Assembly (NCBI GenBank): GCA_039808025.1
Contig: JBDHSK010000001.1
Coordinates: forward strand, 1-64,000
DNA length: 64,000 nucleotides
Source of the DNA: Sandaracinobacteroides sp039808025
Lineage (GTDB): Bacteria > Pseudomonadota > Alphaproteobacteria > Sphingomonadales > Sphingomonadaceae
Reading direction: 5' to 3'
In this document: one piece after another, positions 34,447 to 42,584 of the stretch
Layout of the letters: each line of letters starts with the position of its first letter
How positions within the stretch are numbered: position 1 is the stretch's first letter
Translations under genes and position numbers: made by a program
The notes under the pieces: model-generated
Database searches by the model: none
Seen by the model: only the letters and a program-made list of their open reading frames with translations
Told to the model about the DNA's origin: nothing

Positions 34447-36501
34447 ATGATCTACCCACCGTTCGCGCGCCGCGCGCTTGCCGCCCCCTGCCTTGCCTTT
34501 GTGTGCCTTGCATCCATCTCGCTGCCGGCCTTTGCCGCAGCCGAACAGTATTCGGTGATTCTGGGCGGGCGCACTGTCGGCGCGCTCGATGCCGATACCA
34601 GCGCCGAAACCGGTGTCAGCACCACCCGCATCACCTACGATTACAAGAACAACGGGCGCGGCCCCACCATGTCGGAATCGCTGGCGGTCGACAGTCAGGG
34701 CCTGCCAACCAGCTGGACAGTTGCGGGCACCACCACCTTCGGAAGCAAGGTGAACGAAAGTTTCCGCCGCGATGGCGACCGCGCCGAGTGGACCGACGCA
34801 ACAGGCACCGGAAATGCCCGGATCGGCACACCCGCCATTTACGTGTCGCAGTTCGGCAGCCCCTGGTCTCTGGGTCTTTACGCCCGCGCCTTGCTGAAGG
34901 CCGGCAATAGCATGGCGGCGCTGCCCGGCGGGGCCCTGCGGCTGGAAAAGATCGCCGATGTGCACGCAGGTAGCACCCCCGTCACCGCGTATGCGATCTT
35001 CGGTCTGGATACCGACCCGGTGACCCTGTTCCTCGATGGCCGGCAAGAGCTGTTCGCCGTTGCCTCTCCGGGCTTTGCGCTGGTGCGCAAGGGCGCCGAA
35101 GGCAGCGAGCAGCAGTTGCGCGACCTTGTTGCCCAGTGGGACACCGAGCGCATGGGCCAGTATCAGAAAGACCTGGCGCATCGGGCAAGGGGAACGCTCC
35201 GTATCACCAACGTGCGGGTTTTCCAGCCGGAAACCGGAACGCTTTCCGCCCCGTCGTCGGTTACCGTCAAGGGCGATCGCATCGCCACGATCGAACCGGC
35301 CTCGGCCCCAGCCAGTCCGGGCGACACGGTGATCGATGGAAATGGCGGCACCCTGCTGGCCGGTTTCAGCGACATGCATGGTCACCTTGGCCAGAACAGC
35401 GCGCTGTCGAATATCGCTGCCGGGATCACCACGGTGCGCGACATGGGCAACACCGATGCCGTGCTCGACAAGCTGGTGGAACGCATCGAACGCGGCGAGC
35501 TCGCCGGCCCCAGCGTCGTGCGGTCGGGTTTCATCGAGGGCAAGAGCGCCACCAACGCCGAGGGCGGCACCACCGTTGCAACCGAGGCCGAGGCACTGGC
35601 GGCCGTGAAGAAATATGCCGACAAGGGCTTTTTCGAAATCAAGATCTACAGCAGCATCAACCCGGCATGGGTTCCGGCGATGGCCAGGGCCGCCCATGCC
35701 CGCGGCCTGAAGGTGGTGGGCCATATTCCCGCCTTCACCACCACCGATGCGATGCTGGAAGCCGGCTATGACGAGATCACCCATATCAACCAGATGATGC
35801 TGAACTGGGTGCTGAAGCCCGGTGACGATACCCGCACCCTGCTGCGGGTGACGGCTCTGAAGCGGTTGGCTGGCTTCGACCTCGATTCGCCGGCACCCCG
35901 GAAAACGCTGGCGCTGGTGAAGGAAAAAGGCGCAGCCCACGACCCGACTCTGGTAATCATCGAGCATCTGACGCTGGGCCGCACCGGGCAATCCTCGCCT
36001 GCCACCGCCGACTGGATCGACCATATGCCGGTGAACAGCCAGCGCGATCTCAAGCAGGCGATGCTCGACATAACAGGCCCCGAGGACGACAAGGCCTATC
36101 GCGGCGCCTTCGACACCGCAAAGGAAGTGGTGCGGCGTCTGAACCAGCAGGGCACGCTGATCCTGCCCGGAACCGACATGGGCGGGGATTTCTGGTATCA
36201 CCGCGAGCTTGAGCTTTACACCCAGATCGGCATGACCAACGCGCAAGTGCTGAAGCGCGCCACTGCCGACACCCAGGATTATATGGGGCGCGGCAAGGAT
36301 TATGGCCGCATCGCTCCGGGCATGAAGGCCGATTTCATGCTGCTTCCGGGCGACCCGCTGGCCGACATCAAGGCCATCAACGCCATCGCGATGGTGGTGA
36401 AGAACGGCACTGTCTATTTCCCCACGGAAATCTACCAGAAAATGGGGATCCGGCCGTTCACCACCGTGCCGGCGGTATCAGGGGCACCCTTTGCCCGCTG
36501 A
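34447..36501 (+). CDS. Secreted amidohydrolase family protein with N-terminal extension
   Basis: 684-aa exported metal-dependent hydrolase. The signal peptide ends at AFAAAEQ. Residues 30-250 form an extra beta-rich domain (YSVILGGRTVGALDADTSAE). The amidohydrolase barrel follows: the metal site FSDMHGHLGQ (HxH), FFEIKIYSS with the probable carbamylated lysine, VVGHIPAF and EITHINQ histidines, and LPGTDMGGD aspartate. The ending RIAPGMKADFMLLPGDPLAD is typical of the imidazolonepropionase/prolidase-like amidohydrolase group. The substrate is unknown; periplasmic peptide or amide hydrolysis is likely. The stop overlaps the next gene by 11 bp. Confidence 0.9.
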   Translation: MIYPPFARRALAAPCLAFVCLASISLPAFAAAEQYSVILGGRTVGALDADTSAETGVSTTRITYDYKNNGRGPTMSESLAVDSQGLPTSWTVAGTTTFGSKVNESFRRDGDRAEWTDATGTGNARIGTPAIYVSQFGSPWSLGLYARALLKAGNSMAALPGGALRLEKIADVHAGSTPVTAYAIFGLDTDPVTLFLDGRQELFAVASPGFALVRKGAEGSEQQLRDLVAQWDTERMGQYQKDLAHRARGTLRITNVRVFQPETGTLSAPSSVTVKGDRIATIEPASAPASPGDTVIDGNGGTLLAGFSDMHGHLGQNSALSNIAAGITTVRDMGNTDAVLDKLVERIERGELAGPSVVRSGFIEGKSATNAEGGTTVATEAEALAAVKKYADKGFFEIKIYSSINPAWVPAMARAAHARGLKVVGHIPAFTTTDAMLEAGYDEITHINQMMLNWVLKPGDDTRTLLRVTALKRLAGFDLDSPAPRKTLALVKEKGAAHDPTLVIIEHLTLGRTGQSSPATADWIDHMPVNSQRDLKQAMLDITGPEDDKAYRGAFDTAKEVVRRLNQQGTLILPGTDMGGDFWYHRELELYTQIGMTNAQVLKRATADTQDYMGRGKDYGRIAPGMKADFMLLPGDPLADIKAINAIAMVVKNGTVYFPTEIYQKMGIRPFTTVPAVSGAPFAR

Positions 36502-37207
36502 CATCACCTCGATCGTCATACTGACCGGTGCCGGCATTTCAGCGGAATCGGGGCTTGCCACCTTTCGCGGCCCCGATGGTCTGTGGGAAGGCCACCGGGT
36601 GGAAGACGTGGCAACACCCGAAGCCTTCGCCCGCAACCCGCAACTGGTGCAGCGCTTTTACGATGCCCGCCGCGCCGCACTAGGAACCGTTGCGCCCAAT
36701 GCCGCCCACCGGGCGCTTGCCAAACTCGATTCCGAATGGCCGGGCAACCTGCTGCTGGTGACCCAGAATGTCGACGATCTGCACGACCGCGCCGGCGCGC
36801 GCCGCATCGTGCACATGCATGGCGAACTGAAATCCGTCTGGTGCCTGTCCTGCAACGCCCGCCACCGCTGGGAAGGGCCGCTGCTTGGCACCCCACCCTG
36901 CCCCTCCTGCGCACTTACGGGCCATCTGCGCCCCGATATCGTGTGGTTCGGAGAAATGCCCTACCAGATGGAACGGATTGACGCGGCGCTGATGCAGGCC
37001 GACCTGTTCGTCTCGATCGGCACATCGGGCAATGTCTATCCCGCCGCCGGTTTCGTCGATCTGGCCCGTCACGCCGGTGCCCGCACCATCGAACTTAACC
37101 TCGACCCCTCGCTTTCCAGCCGCCGCTTCGACGACAGCCGCCTCGGCCCCGCCACCCGGCTGGTGCCCGAACTGGTGGAGCGCCTGCTGCAAGGACAGAT
37201 GCCATGA
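36491..37207 (+). CDS. cobB: Sir2-family NAD-dependent protein deacylase, CobB-like (class III)
   Basis: Sirtuin of 238 aa that removes acyl groups from lysines using NAD. The NAD site is ILTGAGISAESGLATFRG, then TQNVDDLHDRAG, and the catalytic His110 is in VHMHGEL. Zinc ligands are Cys118, Cys121, Cys137 and Cys140. Tyr57 and Arg60 (FYDAR) match the class III pair that favours succinyl/malonyl groups. The start is TTG 36491 with AGGGG 5 nt upstream; no ATG precedes the NAD motif. It overlaps the amidohydrolase by 11 bp and the D-aminoacylase by 4 bp, so it is translationally coupled to both. Confidence 0.95.
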   Translation: MPADITSIVILTGAGISAESGLATFRGPDGLWEGHRVEDVATPEAFARNPQLVQRFYDARRAALGTVAPNAAHRALAKLDSEWPGNLLLVTQNVDDLHDRAGARRIVHMHGELKSVWCLSCNARHRWEGPLLGTPPCPSCALTGHLRPDIVWFGEMPYQMERIDAALMQADLFVSIGTSGNVYPAAGFVDLARHAGARTIELNLDPSLSSRRFDDSRLGPATRLVPELVERLLQGQMP

Positions 37208-38889
37208 AAAGAGCACAGCCTGCCGCCCTGTTGCTGGCCGCCCTTCTGCTGCCCAGTCCGACAGTGGCCGCCCCCCACGATCTGGTGATCAGCGGCGGCA
37301 CCATTTACGATGGCACCGGCGCACCGGGCTTTGCCGGCTGGGTGGCGATTGATGGAGACCGCATTGCCGCTGTCGGTCGTGGCAAGGCGCCAGCCGCACT
37401 CCGCACCATAGATGCCAGGTCTCAGGCAGTGGCCCCCGGCTTCATCAACATGCTGTCGTGGGCGACGGAAAGCCTGATGATCGACGGGCGTGGCCTCTCT
37501 GACCTGAAGCAGGGCGTCACGCTTGAAGTGATGGGCGAAGGCTGGACCATGGGGCCGATGAACGCCGACATGAAGGCCAAGGCCCTGGCCCGCCAGCAGG
37601 ATTTCAAATACCCCATCACCTGGGACACGTTCGGCGGCTATATGGAAATGCTGGAAAAGCGCGGCATCGCCCCCAATGTCGCCAGCTTCGTTGGCGCCAC
37701 CACCATCCGCATCCATGAACTGGGCGAAGACGATGTCGACCCGACGCCCGCCCAATTGGCTGCCATGACCAAACTGGTGAAGCAGGCGATGAACGAGGGG
37801 GCGCTGGGGGTTGGCTCCAGCCTGATCTATGCGCCCGCTGCCTATGCTGAAACCCCGGAACTGGTGGCGCTGGCAACGGCGTCAGCCCAATGCGGCGGAA
37901 GCTACATCAGCCACATCCGTTCGGAAGAAGGTGGCATCGAAGCCGCCATTGACGAACTCGTCACCATCGCCCGCCAGTCGGGCGGCCCGGCGGAAATCTA
38001 CCACCTGAAAATCTCGGGCGAACGCAACTGGCCCAAACGCGACGCCGTGCTTGCCCGCATTGAGGCAGCCCGGCAATCCGGGCTTGATATCCGCGCCAAC
38101 ATGTACAGCTATACCGCCGGCTCGACAGGGCTAGACGCCTCGATGCCGACCTGGGTGCAGGCTGGCGGAGTCGAGCAATGGGTGAAACGTCTGAAAGACC
38201 CGGCGATCCGCCAGAAGGTGCTGGCCGAGATGCGCGCGCCTTCGGGGTGGGAAAATCTGGCGCTGGCCACTGGTGACCCGTCGCGCGTGCTGTTCATCGG
38301 CTTTCGCAACCAGAAGCTCAGGCCTCTGATCGGCAAGACGCTGGCCGAAGTGGCGGCCATGCGCGGCACCAGCCCCGAAGACACCATCATCGACCTGGTG
38401 ATCGAGGATGAAAGCCGGGTAGACACCATCTATTTCCTGATGTCGGAAGACAATGTGAAGGCCATGTTGGCGCTTCCGTGGGTTTCCCTTGGCTCCGACG
38501 CAGAGGCCTCGGCCCCTGAAGGGCTGTTCCTCACCAGCAGCACCCACCCGCGCGCCTATGGAAATGTCGCCCGCTTCCTTGGCAAATATGTGCGCGATGA
38601 AAAGGTGGCGCCGCTGGAGCAGGCGATCCACCGCCTCACCGGCCTGCCGGCTGCGCGGCTGAAACTTGCTGACCGTGGAACGCTAGCTGCCGGCAAGGCC
38701 GCTGACGTGGTGATCTTCGACCCCGCGACCATCGCCGACCATGCCACCTATGAAAACCCCCGCCAGTTCGCCACCGGGGTTTCCAGCGTGTTCGTGAACG
38801 GCGTGCAGGTGCTGGCCGATGGCGAACCCACCGGCAAACCCGCCGGACGCTTCCTGAAAGGGCCGGGGTTCAACCGCTGCCCGTCCTGA
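37204..38889 (+). CDS. Secreted N-acyl-D-amino-acid deacylase family protein (D-aminoacylase)
   Basis: 561-aa exported amidohydrolase of the D-aminoacylase family. A signal peptide (MKRAQPAALLLAALLLPSPTVAA) precedes the barrel. His237 (YISHIRSEEGG), His267 (IYHLKISGERN) and Asp432 (SLGSDAEASAP) match catalytic and metal residues. The usual PGFIDxHxH is altered to PGFINMLSWA (Leu84, Trp86 in place of the two histidines), and the bridging cysteine position is Glu112 (VMGEGWTMGP). It is therefore probably a one-metal variant. It overlaps the sirtuin by 4 bp. The substrate is likely an N-acyl amino acid or D-residue-containing peptide, unproven. Confidence 0.9.
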   Translation: MKRAQPAALLLAALLLPSPTVAAPHDLVISGGTIYDGTGAPGFAGWVAIDGDRIAAVGRGKAPAALRTIDARSQAVAPGFINMLSWATESLMIDGRGLSDLKQGVTLEVMGEGWTMGPMNADMKAKALARQQDFKYPITWDTFGGYMEMLEKRGIAPNVASFVGATTIRIHELGEDDVDPTPAQLAAMTKLVKQAMNEGALGVGSSLIYAPAAYAETPELVALATASAQCGGSYISHIRSEEGGIEAAIDELVTIARQSGGPAEIYHLKISGERNWPKRDAVLARIEAARQSGLDIRANMYSYTAGSTGLDASMPTWVQAGGVEQWVKRLKDPAIRQKVLAEMRAPSGWENLALATGDPSRVLFIGFRNQKLRPLIGKTLAEVAAMRGTSPEDTIIDLVIEDESRVDTIYFLMSEDNVKAMLALPWVSLGSDAEASAPEGLFLTSSTHPRAYGNVARFLGKYVRDEKVAPLEQAIHRLTGLPAARLKLADRGTLAAGKAADVVIFDPATIADHATYENPRQFATGVSSVFVNGVQVLADGEPTGKPAGRFLKGPGFNRCPS

Positions 38890-38897
38890 AGCCGGGT

Positions 38898-40340
38898 TCA
38901 GCCAGCAGCCGGCCAGACGTGTGCTTCGCCCATGCGGCGGACGGCGGCGATCTTGTCGGCAAACAGCGACCAGTCGTCATGTTCAGCGATTGCCGCCCAC
39001 AAGGTTTCCACTTCGTCGATCAGCATGGTTTCGGGGCTGCTCCCCGCCCAATAGGGGTGATCGCGCGCACCGGGCAGTGGCGTAAATCGCGTAAGTAACT
39101 CGGCAAAGGGTGCAAAAGGCGCAAACCCCTCTGGCAGCGGATCCGGGCAGTTGCCACCCCGAAAGCGGAACCACGCCACGTCGGGCACCACGCCCGATTC
39201 CTGCAGACCGGTCTCGAAGGCCAGCAGCAGCGCCTCTTCATCGGCCGGTTCGCCGTGTTGAAGGCCAAGCCGCCACAGCGCCTGACGTCGCCAGTGTGCG
39301 GCGCAGATCGCCGGCCATGCTTCCAGGGCCGGAGTGAGGCTGGGTTCGGGGGCCACCACATGCAGGGCGTTCGCCAGTTGCAGCAGGTTCCAGTGAACCG
39401 CCTTGGCCTGCCGCCCGAAGGCGAACAGCCCGCCAGCATCGAAATAGGCGGCGGTAAAGTTCATGTCCCACGCAGGCAGAAAGCGCCACGGCCCGTAATC
39501 GAAGCTCTCGCCCGTCACGTTCATGTTGTCGGTGTTCAGCACCCCGTGCACGAACCCGGCCACCCGCCATTGCGCCACCATGCGCGCCAGATTATCGCCC
39601 ACCCAGTTCATCAGCGTTGCAAAACGGTCTGGTCCGGGGGGCAGACACGCCAGATGTTCCAGCACATAATCGACAAGGGTGCCGATGGCGTTGCCGTCGC
39701 GCAGCGCTGCCAGCCGCTGAAAGCTGCCGATACGGATATGGCCATGCGACAGCCGCACCAGCACCGACGACCGGGTGGGCGATGGCTCGTCGTTGCGATA
39801 GAGCTTTTCCCCCGTCTCGAACAGCGACAGGGCGCGCGATGTCGAAACCCCCAATGCCTCAAGCATTTCCGCCGCCAGGATCTCGCGCACGCCGCCCTTC
39901 AGGGTGAGGCGGCCATCACCAAAGCGCGACCAGGGCGTCTGGCCACTGCCCTTGGTGCCAAACTCCATCAGCCGGCCACGGGCATCGAGCATCTGCGCGA
40001 ACGTAAAGCCGCGGCCATCGCCAAGTTCGGGGTTGTACACCCCGAACTGGTGGCCGTGATAGCGCAGCGCCAGCGGCTGCGGCAGGCTGCCGGCAAAGGG
40101 CTGGAAGGCGGCAAAATGTGCTTCCCATTGCGCCGGTGTCAGCTGGTCAAGGCCGATGTCGGCGGCGGCACGGTCGTTACGCCAGCGCAGGATGTGTTGG
40201 GGAAACCGTGCCGGCGACACGACATCGAAAAAGCCGGGGCCCAGCGCTTCGAGATCGTGGCGGGGCCGAAAGCCGGTCAGCGCGCACCGCCATCGGCCGC
40301 GGCGGTATCGCCAACGGCTGCCGAGCAGAAGCGCACGCAT
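38898..40340 (-). CDS. selO: Protein adenylyltransferase SelO (YdiU/UPF0061)
   Basis: Pseudokinase-fold enzyme that transfers AMP to protein side chains. The 480-aa protein has ALRYHGHQFGVYNPELGDGR, EFGTKGSGQTPWSRFGDGRL, ALSLFETGEKLYRND, the catalytic-loop VHGVLNTDNMNVTGESFDYG and the FLPAWDMNF segment. It lacks the C-terminal selenocysteine/cysteine region of eukaryotic SelO. The only in-frame ATG (40340) makes it overlap the end of the tetR gene by 64 bp; the first 20 arginine-rich residues are doubtful and a non-ATG start further in is possible. Confidence 0.93.
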   Translation of the reverse strand: MRALLLGSRWRYRRGRWRCALTGFRPRHDLEALGPGFFDVVSPARFPQHILRWRNDRAAADIGLDQLTPAQWEAHFAAFQPFAGSLPQPLALRYHGHQFGVYNPELGDGRGFTFAQMLDARGRLMEFGTKGSGQTPWSRFGDGRLTLKGGVREILAAEMLEALGVSTSRALSLFETGEKLYRNDEPSPTRSSVLVRLSHGHIRIGSFQRLAALRDGNAIGTLVDYVLEHLACLPPGPDRFATLMNWVGDNLARMVAQWRVAGFVHGVLNTDNMNVTGESFDYGPWRFLPAWDMNFTAAYFDAGGLFAFGRQAKAVHWNLLQLANALHVVAPEPSLTPALEAWPAICAAHWRRQALWRLGLQHGEPADEEALLLAFETGLQESGVVPDVAWFRFRGGNCPDPLPEGFAPFAPFAELLTRFTPLPGARDHPYWAGSSPETMLIDEVETLWAAIAEHDDWSLFADKIAAVRRMGEAHVWPAAG

Positions 40341-40939
40341 TCATCGAGGATGGCATTGCGGCGGGCCTCGCTGAGGCCGGGCTCGACATACTGCCAGGCC
40401 GCTTCGCGCACCACGGCAAACACCAGCAGGGCACTCAGCGCCGGGTCGGGTAATGGCCAGCCCAGCAATTTCGCGCGTGCCGCCAGGTGGGCGGTGGTCC
40501 ATTCCACCAGCATCTCGCGCGATGCCTGAAAGAAAATCTCGCCCTCAGGGCTGTTGCGCAGTTGCCGGTAGCCTCCGCGCCTGCCCGTGGCCGGAACCGA
40601 AAAGCTGTTGCGCACGGCATTGGCCTCGGTAAAGCCGAAGCAGCGGCGGATACTGGTTTCAACACTGATGGTTGCTATGTCGTCGTCACCGGAAATGGTG
40701 GCGATCAGCTTTTGCCCATGCAGCCGCCCCAGTTCGGCGAGCAACCCGCGTTTCGAGCGGAAATGATAAAAGATCGAGCCTTCCGAAACATCGGCCAGAC
40801 GGGCGATCTCGGCGGTTCCGGTCGCGGCATAGCCATGCACGGCAAACAGCTGATAAGCCGCTTCCAGCACCCGCGTGCGGGTCTCCGCCGGATCGTAGCG
40901 GCGCAGCCGGGAGGGTTCCGATGCCTGAAGGTCTGTCAC
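40277..40939 (-). CDS. TetR/AcrR family transcriptional regulator
   Basis: 220-aa one-component regulator. The N-terminal TetR DNA-binding domain (residues 15-62) reads TRTRVLEAAYQLFAVHGYAA, GTAEIARLADVSEGSIFYHF and RSKRGLLAE. The C-terminal ligand domain is not recognised. It is divergent from an alpha/beta hydrolase gene (72 bp between starts), so it probably regulates that promoter and its own. The gap contains TGCACTTGTTGCA, a short inverted repeat near the hydrolase promoter that could be its operator. Its last 64 bp overlap selO. Confidence 0.9.
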   Translation of the reverse strand: MTDLQASEPSRLRRYDPAETRTRVLEAAYQLFAVHGYAATGTAEIARLADVSEGSIFYHFRSKRGLLAELGRLHGQKLIATISGDDDIATISVETSIRRCFGFTEANAVRNSFSVPATGRRGGYRQLRNSPEGEIFFQASREMLVEWTTAHLAARAKLLGWPLPDPALSALLVFAVVREAAWQYVEPGLSEARRNAILDECVRFCSAAVGDTAAADGGAR

Positions 40940-41011
40940 GCCTCTCTCTTACCGGCCTTTTCCATCATCTGGCAAATTGCACTTGTTGCACGCAGCGCAT
41001 AGGAAGCCACC

Positions 41012-41866
41012 GTGAACTCTGACCGTTATTTCTTTACTGGCGACAATGTTCGTCTGCACTGGCGCGATCACCCCGGCAGCACCGGCCGGCCAGCGGTGCT
41101 ATGCCTGCCCGGTCTCACCCGCAACATGCGCGATTTCGACGAACTGGCCAACCATCTGGCTCCGCGCTATCGGGTGGTTACCACCAGTTTTCGCGGCCGT
41201 GGCGATTCCGGCTATGCGCGCGACCCGCTTTCCTATGTGCCGCTTACTTACGTAAGCGACCTTGGCCGCCTGATCGCCGAGGCCGAGCTGAAGCGCTTCG
41301 TGATCATCGGAACCTCGCTGGGCGGGCTGGTGGGCCTGCTGCTCGACATGACCCACCGCAGCAGCATTGCCGGGCTGGTGCTGAACGATGTCGGCCCGGA
41401 ACTGGAAGTGGCGGGGTTGCAGCGCATCCGCCAGATGGTGGGGCGCGGCGGCAACTGGCTCACGTGGCTGCACGCCGCCCGCGACATCGCCGAACGTCAG
41501 GCCGATATCTACCCCGACTGGCAGCTGGCCCAATGGCTGGCCCACGCCAAGCGCCTGTGCCGGGTAACGCGCGAAGGCCGGATCGACTGGGACTATGACC
41601 CGGCGATCGCCGCCCCCTTCCAGTTGCCCCACAATGACAACGCCCTTGATTTCACCACCGCGCTGATCGGCTTTGCCGACCGGCCGGTGCTCAGCCTGCG
41701 CGGCGCCCTTTCCGATATTCTGTCACGCACCGGCCAGTTGCGCATGGAAAAGCTGCTTCCCGGCCTTCAAGCCGTCGAAGTCCCCCAGGTCGGCCATGCG
41801 CCAACCCTTATGGAACCTGTCGCTCTCAAGGCCATCGATGATTTTCTGGCCGATTTTCCCGGCTAG
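41012..41866 (+). CDS. Alpha/beta hydrolase
   Basis: 284-aa serine hydrolase of the alpha/beta fold. LCLPGLTRNMRDFDELANHL carries the oxyanion loop, TTSFRGRGDSGYARDP is conserved, the nucleophile elbow is IIGTSLGGLVGLL, and the catalytic histidine is in VGHAPTLMEP. The start is GTG 41012 with AGGAAG 5 nt upstream. The substrate is unknown. It is divergent from the TetR gene, a common arrangement of a regulator with its target. Its end overlaps the GH19 gene tail to tail by 4 bp. Confidence 0.92.
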   Translation: MNSDRYFFTGDNVRLHWRDHPGSTGRPAVLCLPGLTRNMRDFDELANHLAPRYRVVTTSFRGRGDSGYARDPLSYVPLTYVSDLGRLIAEAELKRFVIIGTSLGGLVGLLLDMTHRSSIAGLVLNDVGPELEVAGLQRIRQMVGRGGNWLTWLHAARDIAERQADIYPDWQLAQWLAHAKRLCRVTREGRIDWDYDPAIAAPFQLPHNDNALDFTTALIGFADRPVLSLRGALSDILSRTGQLRMEKLLPGLQAVEVPQVGHAPTLMEPVALKAIDDFLADFPG

Positions 41867-42483
41867 AGGCGTTGGGCAATGGCAGCTGTCGCCCGCCGCC
41901 GGGCCTCGGCCTGCAACATCGCCGGGCCATTGACGCGACGGGTGATCGCGTCGATCTCGCCCCGGTCGGCCAGGGCGTTGCATCCGTTGTCAGACCAGAA
42001 CCAGCCGGCTGTGCGCACGGCATCGGCCGGCAGGGCCACCAGCTCCGGCTGTTCCTCGTAGGGGCGGCCAAGTGCCTGGGCCGCCCGGCGGTAGTTGGTG
42101 CGGCCCGTTAGCTGCTTCAGGCCGCGCCCCCGAAAGCGCCAGCCATCGCCAGTCGTGGCCGGGCCATTGCCCAAGCGCCCGGCATAGACATGGTTTGCCA
42201 GACGCTCAGGGTTGCGCACGAACGGCATGGCCACGGCCACGCCGCCCCTGAAACGCGACGGCCACACCGCCACCAGCCGCTTTGGTGACGTGTAAAGCAG
42301 GTTTTCCGACAATCGCCGGAATCCCGCCGATTCGATATGGCACTGCCCCAGAAACGCCGCCAGCCTTTCGCGGCTGGTCAGGCCGAATTGCGGCAGCAGG
42401 TCTGCCAGATGTCCGGCAAATGCCATGATCGCCTGTTAGCGCACCCCGATGGCCCGCAATGCCGCCCCATAATTCCAATCCAT
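41863..42483 (-). pseudogene. Glycoside hydrolase family 19 (lysozyme/chitinase) with early in-frame stop
   Basis: The intact part (41863-42426, 187 aa) is a GH19 lysozyme/chitinase: FLGQCHIESAGFRRLSENLL, SPKRLVAVWPSRF, GRGLKQLTGRTNYRRAA and AGWFWSDNGCNALAD, the fold used by phage endolysins and bacterial chitinases. Upstream in the same frame is a 15-codon segment (MDWNYGAALRAIGVR, 42436-42483) with a good ribosome binding site (GGGAGA 5 nt before ATG), ended by TAA. Three codons later the frame continues with ATG 42426. The simplest reading is one gene interrupted by a nonsense codon. Translation could restart at 42426, so the enzyme may still be made. No signal peptide is seen. Confidence 0.7.
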
Positions 42484-42524
42484 AAGGTTCTCCCGTAGTA
42501 AAGAACCATTATGGTTATTATATG

Positions 42525-42539
42525 GAACAAATGTAGGAC
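42525..42539. promoter_or_regulatory. Possible LexA-type half-sites between GH19 gene and rarA
   Basis: GAAC-N7-GGAC (on the other strand GTCC-N7-GTTC) matches the alphaproteobacterial LexA box GTTC-N7-GTTC at seven of eight fixed positions. It lies in the divergent region upstream of both the GH19 gene and rarA. Weak evidence from one near-match. Confidence 0.3.
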
Positions 42540-42584
42540 ACCCCCATGGTAACGGCGGGGAAATGCCGCTATACACCATGCACC

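Noticed and set aside
34312..36246. 905-aa minus-strand frame including dapB
   Set aside because: Only the last 260 residues are DapB; the remainder is antisense to a well-supported amidohydrolase gene.
40277..40340. Frameshift or fusion between the TetR gene and selO
   Set aside because: Both proteins are complete; the 64-bp overlap arises only because the first in-frame ATG of selO is inside tetR, and the extra residues are probably not real.
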